Shown here piece by piece: positions 38,401 through 49,399 of a stretch of DNA of 58,215 bases. The DNA is from Smittium mucronatum. Taxonomy: Eukaryota > Kickxellomycota > Harpellomycetes > Harpellales > Legeriomycetaceae. Where the stretch lies: contig LSSL01001690.1 in NCBI GenBank assembly GCA_001953115.1, positions 1-58,215 of the forward strand. Direction: 5' to 3'. The notes under the pieces were generated by a model that saw only the letters and a list, made by a program, of their open reading frames with translations, searched no databases and was not told where the DNA came from. The position numbers and the translations under genes were made by a program. Numbering within the stretch: the first letter of the stretch is position 1; each line of letters begins with the position of its first letter.

Positions 38401-39040
38401 TATTCGGTCATAATCTAAATTTTAGACCAATATAATAAAAAACTGATGCTCTTTTTATAAAATTTAGAATACAGTAATGATAGATTGGTTTAATAAATTT
38501 AAATATTTTTTGTCTAATTAATATTGTTTTTTTAATAAAATGAAGATGCGGTAATATTATCTAAATAGCAAAATACTTGTTTTTTTTGGTTGTGTTTTTG
38601 ATATCAACAAAATCAGGAAAAAATAGAAATAAAAAAGAAAATTCAGCAAAATCTAGTAAACTTCAACATATTTAATTTTTAAAGTCATACTTACCAATGA
38701 TAACTGATAAAATTCCAAAAATTTATTATCGAATTTTACCATTGGATAAAATATCATCATTCAGATTTTATTAGTCAGTTACAAAAATTGCAAATAAAAT
38801 CTTCATATATTCTTAATTAATACAACTGGGTATTAAAATATTCTTTTTTAATCAATAATTCATAGTCTTAAAATATATATACGTGAGTACAACAGTGACT
38901 TATAAAGAGTTTTTTCGGGCTATAAAGAGTATTTATATCACCAAAAAAATATTATTAAAATTTAGAAAAAACAAATTTTTTATACTTTAAAATTAATTAT
39001 TTCGGTGACTGATTCTCTATAACAGTTACAATGGAATGAA
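35481..39040. other. A/T-rich noncoding stretch
   Basis: No supportable gene. It includes one copy of a dispersed A/T-rich repeat (35845-35975) and a short tandem ATGCTTAA repeat near 37980-38000. Confidence 0.6.
35845..35975 (+). repeat. dispersed A/T-rich repeat, copy 1
   Basis: TAATTGAAAATATAAGGAGA and the following bases, through a block with GATGCTAAAAATAATCTTTC, align in order with 49400-49530 (TAATTGAAAATATGAAGATT ... AATACTAAAAATGATATGTC). The match is clear by eye but diverged. The family is unknown. Confidence 0.4.
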
Positions 39041-39540
39041 TAAATACTTCGAAGCTGTTTTATTTTGGAAAAAGCTGAGGAAACGCTATCCATATCATCA
39101 CTAAAGCTCATATATCCCTTACCTAGCAGAGAATTGGGGAAGATATCAACTCATCATTTTGCCTTCCACACACCACCAGTTTCTCACTTTAATTACAAAT
39201 CCGATTTTTTTTACAGCCCCAACGGTAGGGATAACATACGATAACCTTACCGGGGGTTGGGACCAGTATCTAACGCAAGTCCCGGAAAATAATTTACAAG
39301 ATATTTTATCACAGGTTCTCCCGTCAAGTTGAATTATGGGTCTAAGTCATCACCTAGTGCTGGTAATTAAGTAGATGTCGATAACGAAGTACCTCTATCT
39401 CTATCTTCTACCACACCCATACAAGCAATGAATCCGTGGAAAACTCATAAGTGTAAGCACCGGAATCAGCCACATTATGATCGCGTATAATCATTCCCAT
39501 AGACTATTTCAGCTTTTCCCTCCATAAACGAAAGTTAATA
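39041..39540 (+). pseudogene. coding-like relic of higher GC, unidentified
   Basis: This 500-base island has more G and C than both flanks. One plus frame near 39310-39490 runs with a single stop from TGSPVKLNYGSKSSPSAGN through VDVDNEVPLSLSSTTPIQ to a Cys/His-containing end (HKCKHRNQPHYDRV), then a TAA. It resembles the remains of a retroelement Gag or another foreign gene, but no family is recognisable. It stands alone between A/T-rich tracts. Confidence 0.3.
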
Positions 39541-41173
39541 AATAATAAATTTTAATAAAGGGTAATGATCCCAATCCACGAAAAGTAATAAAATTGACTA
39601 AAAAATAAACGTAACAGAAAGTGTAAAAGCTATAAACGAAAAATAATAAAGATTATTTCTATTAAAAAATACTAAATGAACTAACTAGCCTACATAAAAT
39701 TTAAAATGGTTAAAAAATGTCTTCAAGCTTGATAAGAATTTCAGATCATAAAAAGATATTAAATTCATCTAGAAAGAAAATGCGTGTCTTACACTTAGCA
39801 CCTAAGATTATATCAAAACAACGAAAAATGTATTTTTATCTTCCATATAAATAAAAAACCTAGTAAAATTGGAAATAAATAAAGTTCATCTGTAAATCTT
39901 TTGGTTTTATACCTCAAAAAAATGAGGATTAGACAGTACTTATTTTATAAAACACTGAGGTATTAGTTATCTTTTTTGCATATTCTTATCTTTCCATCCA
40001 AAAAATATTTTTTAAAAAAGGCATCAATTAAATATCATATTCACCTAACTCTTCCTATTTTCTGTATATGAAGTTAAAAAAATCATTGTGAACCTAATAA
40101 AATGTTTTGTTTTATTTATTGCAAGTATAATTTGAACTTGAATAAAGGTGCAACTAGAACTTTCAATTAAAAAAGCATTAATATTAAAAAAAATCTAAGA
40201 ATTTCTTTTATCTATTTATTAAATCTTGAGCTAATTTTTTTTTTTAAGTTTTTAATTAGTAAAATCAATCCATCTTTTATTGAAAAGACCGTTTCTTTTA
40301 TTTAGTTTTTTTTTATTTTTATTTTTAAAAAAAAAAACTTTAATTTATGGATAAATTTTAGCATTTTATCCCCAAAAACTGTTTTACCACTTAATAAAAT
40401 TAATATTATGGAAATAATCTATATTCAAAAAAAAATTCTTAAGGTCATATATAAAAAAATTAATGATTTGAATATTCTTTATTAGCACAAAATATTATTG
40501 AAAAAACAAACTCACAATTTAAAAAAAGTTTGTAGTTCAATTTTGATGAGTTAATAAACTAACTTTAGTTTAAATATTAGCATCGATTAATACAAATAAT
40601 AAGAATTAAACTTTATTCGACAAATATTTTTGGAACTTTATCGGTTTTCATTGATAAATATACCCTTAAAGATGGAATCTATCTATTTTTTCCTGATTTT
40701 GCATAATTTTTCAGATTTTTTTTTTTTCAAAACTTCGTCAATGGATTAATGCCAACCATTTTTTTGGATATTTTTTCAATTATTTTCAAACCTTGACTAA
40801 TTTTGAATTATTTTTTTATTCATAAAGTATTGTACCATTTGTGCATAGAGATCATAATATTTTTAGAAAGACAAATGCCGTTTTCTTATTTATATTCTAC
40901 AGTTTTAAAAATTTTCCCTGAGAACCCATTTGCTTGTATAGGGTAGAGTTATTAATCTAGGTTAAAATTTTTTCGTTTATATTAGATTTTTCATCGATTA
41001 ATTAGCAAATTCAGCTCTATTTTCAGTCTAAATTATCTACAGAAAATCAAAAAGTGAAGATGTTTCGAAAATTTTTAACAATAATTTATTTATTTATTTA
41101 TTTCTATATATCTCTTATTACTAAAATCCCCGAATTTATATCAAAAAATACTAAAAGTTCAGAATATCCCTAA
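39541..41173. other. A/T-rich noncoding stretch
   Basis: No supportable gene. Homopolymeric A and T tracts dominate, for example near 40320. Confidence 0.6.
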
Positions 41174-41480
41174 ATGATATTTAATATTGACCTGCAAAAT
41201 CTGCTTAAAAATGACCGAATGGTGATTCTGCATCAAAAGTTTCCAGATGATTATTAATTGTTTTCTTTTAATTAAATTTTAGCATGTTATGCGCGATTTT
41301 CCGAAATTTAAAGCGTCAATTATTAACTTTTGCGAATCTTATTTTGATTGGGAGGCTTTTTTTGAAGACTTCGATTGCTACAAAGTGTTCATAAGCTTAT
41401 TTCTTTCAATTGTTGTTATTTTTTCTTGTTCATTATATTTTTTCCTAAAATCTGTTTTTTATATGGAAATTCACTTTTAG
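41174..41480 (+). CDS. candidate two-exon small membrane protein
   Basis: A possible gene with exon 1 at 41174-41221 (16 codons, MIFNIDLQNLLKNDRM), an intron at 41222-41282 (61 nt, GTGATT...TTTTAG) and exon 2 at 41283-41480 ending in TAG, giving 81 residues. The intron size matches the well-supported introns in this window and the frame is kept. The protein has an acidic, aromatic middle (CESYFDWEAFFEDFDCY) and one C-terminal hydrophobic segment of about 24 residues (VFISLFLSIVVIFSCSLYFF). The donor is not the GTAAGT type and no homolog is recognised, so this may be a chance combination. Confidence 0.35.
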
Positions 41481-42347
41481 TATATTTGATTTCTTTATTA
41501 AGCTTACTCAAGTGATCAAAGAGAACTTTCTTAGTTACAGGCCAATAAAAAATGAAAAAATAAATCAAAAAAAGTTTGTGCGTAAGAAATTAGCATAGAA
41601 TTTAATTTTGATTGTATACGTAGATATTTTAAAGCTACATGGTCGGTATAAAAGATGGAGTGATTCCCATAAATATAAAAATGAAAAAATTTTAAAGCGA
41701 AAATTATTTTAATTGACTTATTTTTTGAAGCTGAATAATTCATTTTTATTTAACAGTTATTTCGATTTGGCATATATTCGTTTGATTGTTTATCATTAAT
41801 TTTTTGATATAGTACTGCTTCTTAACCAAAATTTTATGCTTATATTGCTGTATAGATTCTCTGGAGCATAAATTAAAGTTAATCATTTGGGGATAATTAC
41901 TATTAAATCGTTGTTATAAATATTTTTTGCATTATTTAGTCTATTTGAATACGTTTTATTTTGAAAATTTTAATGTATCATTATAATAATCATGTTTAAA
42001 TAATAAAGGTATGAATTATACAAGATATCTTATAAATTCAAGATATTTTTGAACTTTTTAAAAATTATCAGAATTTTTTCATTTTTTAATAATTTTTTTT
42101 TTCATGTTCTGTGTGCTAACTATTTTTAGGAACTAAAAATCCTAAAATTTGAACAGCATAATGGCAAATTTTCATTTATCTGAATCTAATATTAATTTTG
42201 GATATTGATTATTTTCAAAAAAATTATTATATTTTTTTGTGTTCTTCAATGTATTTTTAATTTATTTTTAGATCATCTAAAAGTTTTAGTTATAGTTAGA
42301 ACTTTGTTTCGTTTTGATATTAACCTTAGAAATTTCCAAGAAAAATT
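41481..42347. other. T-rich noncoding stretch
   Basis: No supportable gene before the left boundary of the DIRS element. The 70-codon minus ORF at 41531-41743 is weak and low in complexity. Confidence 0.5.
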
Positions 42348-42390
42348 CTGTTGGAATTAATCGTCGCCCCAAAGGGCTCGATTAATTCAT

Positions 42391-42548
42391 ATTATACGAT
42401 AATAGGAGACGTATTAAGTGTTATCATCCATTTGGGTAAAAATAAACCGAAATATAAACCAATAAAATAAAGTGAAATATTGAGCTAAAGAAATTTTATT
42501 ATTAAGACTGTGAATTACAGTTTGGCGATATCCTTATCATCTTCCGTT
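42391..42548 (+). repeat. DIRS inverted terminal repeat, 3' side of the element
   Basis: Matches the reverse complement of 46509-46666 with substitutions and small indels. A well-conserved core, AAACCAATAAAATAAAGTGA, at 42456-42475 corresponds to AAACCAATAAAAAAAGTGA on the other side. Inverted rather than direct terminal repeats place the element in the DIRS1 group rather than the PAT or Ngaro groups. Confidence 0.8.
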
Positions 42549-42574
42549 AAAGGTAAATGGGATGGTGGGTGGGG

Positions 42575-42645
42575 CTTAATATGTCTCCTATTATCGTATA
42601 ATATGAATTAATCGAGCCCTTTGGGGTGACGATTAATTCTAACAG
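42575..42645 (-). repeat. DIRS internal complementary region
   Basis: The 71 bases at 42575-42645 are the reverse complement of 42348-42418 with three mismatches, all G versus A in the same direction. The spacer is 156 bases. In DIRS1 elements an internal region complementary to the element ends is thought to template the circular intermediate. Position and orientation fit that. Confidence 0.75.
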
Positions 42646-42759
42646 TATACATCAAATAGGGGATATATTAATTTAACTCAAATTATGGAATCTACTCTAT
42701 CAAGATATTTTTAGAATTTGTTGGAAGTCAATAGTATGTATCAAATATCGAATAGTTTG

Positions 42760-44100
42760 ACCAAAAGGCATGAGAAACCATTTCGTCTGTTGATACACCG
42801 GAGTTTGCTGCCATTTTAGCTCCGATCGCTCTACCATTTGGTATGGGTACGTCTGGGTCTTGACTAATTATAACCGAAATTTTGTGGATTTATCTAGTAA
42901 TACTGTCCACCAAAAGATGATTTTATCCGTCTCTAGTGAATCTGATGAGTCTGTTTATGATCCAGTTTTTATTTTTTGAATGCGGAGTAGGACAAAGATT
43001 GCGTGCAATTTTTTCATTACAAACGGTATAAGCCTTATTGGGCACAGTATAGGTTCAGAATGTGCATTTATCTGGGATGAATTCTCTACTGGGTGTTCAC
43101 CTCGATTTTACTTTGGAGCTATTATTACCAAGTAGAGTATTCAGTTTTGCACTCGGCTCCTGACATCGTCTATACGATGAATTTTGCTGGCTCTTAGAAA
43201 TACCGTTACCGCTAAAAGCCAAAATATTTTAGAGGTGATATTCTTAACTGAAAGTTCCTCATTTGGTCCCCATTCTCAATATTTTCGTAGAATGGAGTTA
43301 TGCCAATCCCCTATTTCACAAAAGATCATATTGAAGATTCTTCTGAAGATTTCAGAAACTCTGATAACATAGGATTTTTCGATATTTCCTCTGAGTTGTC
43401 AGCCAGAGTGAGTATTGTGGATTTGTAGACTCTTATCTTACCCTAATTTAGGTACTCCTTCTTAAATAGCTTGGCTAGACAATTGATTATTTGGGATGCA
43501 CTTATTGGTGCGTTAATATCATTAGATGTTGTCCAGTAAAAAAAGCACTGTTTGACAGCACTGTATTTTGATTTACTTTTTATACGTCATTACTTGGAAA
43601 GGATAAAGTCAATGGCGTAATTTCCGAGACCTTTGCATTTGAGTAAACTTTGCTGATCCTCAAATCGATCTACTTCCAGTGATTTTTGTTCGAGAGCGGC
43701 GACTTTCTGCTTTTAGGATCCGAAATTACTGTGGTTGTTTGCAGGGGAAGAGGTTGGGGCACTGAGAGAGACATCAGATCTTGGATCCATAACGCTGATT
43801 TCCACATTGTAGTCATTATGGTCATAGTTATTCGATTCTCTCGTACCTTCTGTACCTTCTGAGATATCAGGTTCCAAGGTGGGCATCGGTATGTATTTTT
43901 AAAATCTTTCCATTTGAATATCAGGGCATTCTGTCCTAAATATTTCTCGTCTTTGATCCAGCTGAAGTATTCTTACACCTTACTGTTCTGTTTCGATGCA
44001 AGCAGATCGACATCGTGTGGACCGTAGATCGAGTTCAGTGTGTAGAAGGTCTCTTGGGACAAGTTTCATTCTGTTTTATCTGTCAATCTTCTTGGAGTGT
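42760..44100 (-). pseudogene. DIRS tyrosine recombinase remnant
   Basis: No long ORF survives. On the minus strand, frame pieces such as EPILCPIRLIPF (43056-43021) match the LCPVR-type motif that precedes the catalytic half of DIRS recombinases. Downstream, QMVERSELKWQ and GQTIRYLIHTIDF fall where the H-x-x-R box and the tyrosine region are expected, but the His is lost. The recombinase would cut and rejoin DNA to integrate a circular cDNA. This copy cannot. Confidence 0.55.
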
Positions 44101-44140
44101 CTGATGGGTTCAGCACTGACGAAACGTATGTCACTTGTGG

Positions 44141-44527
44141 TCAAGTATTGGTCTTCAGAAAGTGTGACCAAATCTCTTCTGATATTCCCATTAGTTTTGG
44201 GGATGTCTTTCCCCCGAATTCCCTCACATACGAGAATGTGGTTGTTTTTTCTGAGTAGACTAACACCGATATCCCCACAACACTCCGGAGTTTGATTGCG
44301 TATAGAACTGAAAGAAGTTTCTTAGCGTTGATGAGCATTTTTGCCTCAGATTGTATCCATAATCCCAAGTATATCTGAGATCCCGCTACTATACCCCAGG
44401 CAGAGTCGCTGTATTCTGTGAAAAATTCTATTTCCGGAGTTTCGGGCAAGAACGAATGCCTTTTTGATGACTTCAGCTGTTTTTTCCTTAACAGCAGGTT
44501 CTGTATGACTGTTTTCGTTAAAATCAC
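44141..44527 (-). pseudogene. DIRS RNase H domain
   Basis: A 128-codon open frame. Residues 34-110 follow the DIRS RNase H pattern: FTEYSDSAWGI (usual T-D-A-S-x-x-G-W-G), YLGLW, LINAKKLLSV (usual H-I-N-x-x-E-L), YSEKTTTFSYV (usual S-D-N-x-T) and a following GG. The acidic positions read E38, K70 and E93 by my alignment, so the middle Glu is lost to Lys and two Asp have become Glu. RNase H activity is therefore unlikely. In a living element this domain removes the RNA template after reverse transcription. It is frameshifted from the RT frame upstream. Confidence 0.75.
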
Positions 44528-44623
44528 TGTCTATTTCCATGATTTTGAAATCGACAGAAAATGATTCTTGAGCTCCAGAAGTCGGCGAAGCATAAGACAT
44601 CCTGGAAGTAGGGCTATAGACAT

Positions 44624-45316
44624 CTATTGGGATTTCCCAATAAAGCTCTCCAGACATCTCATTTTCTTCTGGACAACGTTCAGTAACTTGCTGGCCTCTA
44701 TTCGGAGAACCCTGATCTTAGTTGACGGCACCCTAAGTGTCATATTTCTAGTTTTTATCACCATCTTCAAGTTTGTAATATATTGGGGTGGGGAAGTTGA
44801 CGATTTATCGTCATTGACCTTGAATCCAAGCTCCAAGAGCTTAGAATATATCCTGTGTGTGATAGCTACATACTCTTCCATGGATGCTCCCATGATTAGC
44901 AGATCGTCGAAGTAAGCCGAGAATCGTACTTCGTTCGATCTGGCCCATTTCAATACAGGTCGAAGGATCTTGGTGAATACCAATGGACTCAGCGATATTC
45001 CGAAAGTTAGATTGCGAAACTGGAAGCAACGAACGTTCCAGTGAAGCCTGAAATATTTTTGGCACTGCTTGTACACCAGTATATTCATGAATTCATCTTG
45101 AAGGTCTAAAGATTTCAGGTAGTCCTTTCGACGGATCATTCTACAGATTGATGAAAGGGTCTCCGTCATGAATTTCTGCTCTTCTACATGAATATTCAGC
45201 TTGTAGAGGTATAATAATGGCATGAGACCTCTGGTTTTCTTAGGGAACGTGAACAACTTACTGTATAATCCGGGAACTCTTGGTTTTATATCTTTGATGG
45301 CTCGCTTCAATAGCAA
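44624..45316 (-). pseudogene. DIRS reverse transcriptase domain
   Basis: The best-preserved part, 230 open codons. It shows GLYSKLFTFPKKTRGLMPLL (residues 16-35, usual YS-x-x-F-x-V-P-K-K-x-G-G-x-R-P), SLDLQDEFMNI with the first catalytic Asp at 71, the FGISLSPLVFTKIL fingers/palm segment (105-118) and the YFDD catalytic box at 135-138, followed by LLELGFKVNDDKS. Phe in YFDD is less common than Leu or Val in this group. The frame ends inside the thumb at LESFIGKSQ, after which coding continues in another frame. The ORF start is not a natural start, since coding homology extends upstream. Confidence 0.85.
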
Positions 45317-45329
45317 AAAACTACTTTAT

Positions 45330-46421
45330 TCGAAATAATATTGCTTATTTCTCGTCTATTCTTTCTCTTGTAAAGATGCAGATGAGACGTCAGAGGTGGA
45401 CCCGTAGGGATCACCGTAATACCAGGGTGCTGAAGCACCCTGTATCTCGTTGAGTCTGTCGTCTGAGATTTTGAGTTCTTGAAAAGGATTATGAATCCCT
45501 TCGATACTATGTTCTGAACCCAATTTCTGTCTGTTATCTTTTATCAAACAGCATTAAACATAGCTAGGCGTCCTCATACTTAGGTCCCTGTTTGGTCTCT
45601 CCTAGATCCCTTTCCGCGGCCGCGACCCCTTCCGCTAAAATTTCAAATTCAGTAAAATTTATTAATTGAGGGGCTGGAGTCTGCGGTGGTTGCAGCATTG
45701 GTATTTTGAGCTGAGGTATTGTTGCTAATTTACGAATACTTAGGCATTTTAACTCGCTGGCACTTGCGAAAGGGCTGGGTTTTCTGCCGTTTAACTGCAG
45801 GCTTCTTTGCGATGAGAACGTCTAGAGCTTCTTGACCCTTAAGAGGTCTTTTTTCTGGCTTAATGAACTGAGTATGCTTTCCTGGAAGATCCAATCCTCT
45901 ATGAAGGTTATCTAACTTTTTTTGTGTTAATATTTTCGCGATTTCAGCTAGGAGCGATCTCATATTGCTGGAAAACAAGAAATAAGCATCTTAAGAAGTT
46001 TTTTTTTTCGGAGCCATCTAAATTGTACAATAAACATAGTAATCAATGGGTCTTGTTTCCTGATCTAACTTTAACTTTATTCCATAGAAAGTGGAATCAT
46101 TATTCTTTACTTTGATCGACGCTGTATCGTTCAGTGGCGGCGGGATGTAGTTCATAGAACTTGTCCTAGGGCAAGAGTGTATATCAATTTTGCGTTATTA
46201 TTTGGTTAATAGAGACCTGAAGTAGTCTTCCTCAATCGATGGAAGATATTTAGTTAATTCTGGATAGCCTGTGAGATCGGTGAAGGGATCCTTGCTGTAA
46301 CTTAAGGATCTTCTAAATCCGCTGTAAATTCCTTTTCTCTCAGTAGTTGATTAACCATTTCAGTCAGTACCTTAATTTGCTCTTGACTTGATGCAGATTG
46401 AACTTCAGTTTCTCGTTCCAT
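45330..46421 (-). pseudogene. DIRS Gag-like region
   Basis: From an ATG at 46421 a 39-codon frame (MERETEVQSASSQEQIKVL...) stops and continues in a second frame with YPELTKYLPSIEEDYF (46266-46219), then MNYIPPPLNDTASIKVK (about 46155-46105) and a TRPIDYYVY block, then a basic frame at 45978-45730 (LDNLHRGLDLPGK, KPAVKRQKTQPFRK). YPEL...LPSI..DYF, Y.PPPLND and L..TRPID are characteristic of DIRS Gag-like proteins, by recall of the family. A last frame (45547-45356) precedes the RT. At least three frame breaks are present. The protein would package the element RNA. Confidence 0.7.
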
Positions 46422-46508
46422 CTTTTTAGTTGAAGAGATTATAATTTTGTAAGCAAAATCTTTTTAAATTTAAACGAAAATCTTTATTCTGGATGATTAA
46501 TTTTGCGA

Positions 46509-46666
46509 AAGAAAAGATGATAATTATATCAATAAACTTTACTTCACACTCTTAATCATTAAATTTTCTTTGGTTCAATATTTCACTTTTTTTATTGGTT
46601 TAGATTTTGGTTTAATTTTACCCAATAATATGGTAAAACTTAATACTTTTCCTATTTATGTATAAT
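46509..46666 (-). repeat. DIRS inverted terminal repeat, 5' side of the element
   Basis: Partner of 42391-42548. Similarity may continue outward to about 46700, where a diverged match to the outer part of the 3' end (GGCTTAATTA versus GGCTCGATTAATT) is visible. Confidence 0.75.
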
Positions 46667-46700
46667 TAAGCCAAAATTGGTCTCGCGAATACATATTTAA

Positions 46701-47877
46701 TAGTAATTTATGTGAATTACATCCTCTTCTGGTGTCTCTCTAAAGAGTAAATCCATTTTAAGTAATTTTTAAATCAATATTTTAAAAAAATCCAGATTCT
46801 TGAAGTGATTTGAAAATTCCGGATATGAGAGCTGATTAGAATTTAAATTCCATAAGGATCTTATCAAGTAGCTAAAATTCTAGACAAAATCTATCAAGAT
46901 TCTTTTTTTAGTTATGATCTTTTTTTGGTAGGGTGAAAATCAGCGCATTGAATCTGATTTCAACAACATCCTCTTTCATTATTCCGATCAATATTATTTT
47001 TATTATTTGCATTTCGATTAGATATATCCAATGACTAGAAATATTTTAATTTCTTTTTTATACCCCGTTTTCTGGATTTTTATTAGGATAAAAAATGGTC
47101 TTAGATATTTTGAAAGGTTCTGCAGAATTTTTTTCAGAATTTATTTTCAACAAATTTTTTTATTTTTATATCTCGGTTTTTCAATTCTATTACAGCTGTG
47201 TTTATCTCATTTATTAGATTTGGTATTGTATCGATTTTACTTTCATCTGAAAAATCTTTTTGTAGAATTTATATGGAAATACAAGAATTACCACCTTAAG
47301 TTCATAGATTTTCTCTTTTCTTATCAATAATTTAAAATTACTAAGCTTGAAAATCGCTTCAAATTTAGAAATTGATTCTGATTTATCATCTTGAAAAATA
47401 AATTAACTTTCTCTTTTTTTCTTACGATTTTAATTTCTGCGTTTAACATTACTTTGAACCTTATACCTTTGATAAGGTATTTTCAAGGTTTCTACATTTT
47501 TTAAGGATATGCATGAAAAATATGCGTATTTCTCTAATTCAACCATTAGTCCTGTATAATTTATATTAACTGAGTGTATAAAATTTACGCTTTTTTTATT
47601 ATTATTGTAAAAATTTTTGCTTACTGAGTTTTTTTAGTTTTTTTTTTTTGGAAATTTCAATAATTTTATTATTAAAATATTCTAAAAAAATTTTTTGGAT
47701 GTATACCATTTGATATTTTTTATATTTTGAATTTTTCCATCTTTAAAGTTCCATTTATAGGCTAAATTTTATAACCCCACATTTGAATAACTTTAAAAAA
47801 GATTTTTTGTGCTGTTTTTTTCTATTACTTTTTTTTATGAGTGATTTTTTTTAAAAATATAAAATACTCAGTTTATT
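46701..47877. other. T-rich stretch with a 99-codon hydrophobic ORF
   Basis: The plus ORF at 47031-47330 is rich in Phe, Leu, Ile and Tyr with charged breaks (FWIFIRIKNGLRYFERF). It could be an exon of a membrane protein together with the candidate just downstream. About one ORF of this length would arise by chance in DNA of this size and composition, so I do not call it. Confidence 0.4.
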
Positions 47878-48277
47878 TTGCAATTTTTTGGTGGTAAGAG
47901 TGCAAAAATTTCTTGGATATTTATTTTTGCTTTAAGAATTGTAATTATGATCATATTCAATGATTTTTCTTTTAAAATCACCCGAGTCACACTATTTAAA
48001 AATTTAATGGAGTATTGGGATGTGTTCATAAAGTTCAGTGATATTTTATTTTCTACAAAAGACGCTTTTATACTCTATTTAATATTGTATGAGTGGGGGA
48101 CACACATTAAATTATTATTTTTTGAACCAATGGTCGTTATCTGACAATTTTTTATTTTTCAGTGTTTTTTGGAACCTTTTAAAGATGACTGTTATACATT
48201 CCAAGTTTTTTATTTTGGTACCTCATATTTTTTATACAGGTCTTTCTTTTTTCTCGATTTATTTATTTATTTCGTGA
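47878..48277 (+). CDS. candidate membrane-protein gene, two exons, 5' end unknown
   Basis: An open frame at 47878-48086 can be joined to 48163-48277 by removing a 76-nt intron (GTATGA...TTTTCAG) with the frame exactly kept, ending in TGA. The joined product (about 107 residues in this part) has hydrophobic segments (ISWIFIFALRIVIMIIF, FILVPHIFYTGLSFFSIYLF) separated by charged stretches with Lys, Asp and Glu. No start codon is convincing, so an upstream exon may be missing. A/T-rich DNA easily encodes hydrophobic runs, hence the low confidence. No family is recognised. Confidence 0.3.
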
Positions 48278-48576
48278 TCAGAGCCATTTTTAACAATTTT
48301 TTTGCGTCAGGGATATGATTTCTATAATGTTGGTAGCCTAAAAAATATATACAAATTGATAATAACCTTGAGAAATAAAAAATTCGATTAATCTTATTTA
48401 CGTTCATTCACGCTTTAAATACCAAGGTTAATTCCTATATACAATTGATTAAATATTTTCTATTTCTAAATTTTTTAGAGATCTTCAGAACAAAATAGCA
48501 ATCAATTTCCTACAGTTTTGAAATGTTTTGCTTATTATTGAACATTTAACTACAATTTTTCTAATTTAATTTAAAA

Positions 48577-49014
48577 AAAAGTGGAACCAAATAAAAAAAA
48601 GCAAATTCAATTCGGAAAAAGTGAAAGTAAATGAAAAATCAGTAAAAATTAATTCGAAATAGAGCAATCAATTACGAAAAAAGTAAATTTGAATTCGAAT
48701 AAAGTGAAAGTGAGATTGGTAAAATTAAAAATTCAATTGGATTCTTAATTTTAAGTTTGTGGATATTTTAGGAACTTGGAGTAACACAGATATATCCGTG
48801 AATTTTTTTTATATTTTCCAATTTGGGCCCACTTAATTCTGATTAATTTTACTTTTTTTCGTAATTTATCTATCTATTTCAAAAAAAAATTCACTACTTT
48901 TTTAATTGGATACACTACGATTAATTTTAATTCATTTTTTTCGAATTAGTTTTTACTTATTTTTCACTTGCTCAAACTTTTTCCAAAATGTATTCACTTT
49001 TTTTTATTTGCTCC
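48577..49014. repeat. imperfect inverted repeat (foldback or MITE-like)
   Basis: The left arm (48577 to about 48690) contains CAAATAAAAAAAAGCAAATT and AGTAAAAATTAATTCGAAAT. The reverse complement of the right arm (about 48850-49014) contains CAAATAAAAAAAAGTGAATA and AGTAAAAACTAATTCGAAAA in the same order. Arms are diverged and indel-rich, with about 150 bases between them. Within the left arm the motif AAAGTGAAAGT occurs twice. No coding capacity. Confidence 0.55.
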
Positions 49015-49399
49015 CGTTTTTATAAAAAAATGCATTAAAAAAGGTGTATGTATGCTTAGCAAAGGTAATTCTTAAAAATCTAAGCTTGTATTTTGCGAAG
49101 CTTTTCTGTTCATTTATTTATTTATGAGAAAAGTGGGTTTTTACGAAAAAAAACTTCGAAGCCTATAATCTCTTTAATGAAGCTTTTTTTATGTCTTTAC
49201 CCAATAAATAAAATCTAGATTCCATATATTTTAATAGAAACAAGAAATCTTCGTTGTAAATTGTATGAAATAGTTCAAATTTCTTTACAGATTAAACAAA
49301 AACTTTTTATACTATGTAGGATTTATATAAATCTGCATTTTGTCAAAAAACCAATTATGGTAGTTTTTTAAGAAAAAAATAAGTCTTTTTATATTTTTT

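Larger units (their letters stand above)
42348..46700 (-). mobile_element. DIRS-type retrotransposon, inactivated
   Basis: A roughly 4.35-kb element read on the minus strand. Its order is 5' inverted terminal repeat, Gag-like region, reverse transcriptase, RNase H, tyrosine-recombinase remnant, internal complementary region, 3' inverted terminal repeat. This is the standard plan of the DIRS1 group, which integrates with a tyrosine recombinase instead of a DDE integrase and has no LTRs. Size and order fit the family. Stops, frameshifts and substitutions of catalytic residues show that it is dead. It is far less A/T-rich than its surroundings. The right boundary is approximate. Confidence 0.9.

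Noticed and set aside
44568..44915. A 115-codon plus-strand ORF, and the plus ORF at 43996-44295.
   Set aside because: Both lie opposite the DIRS RT and RNase H frames, which carry clear family motifs on the minus strand.
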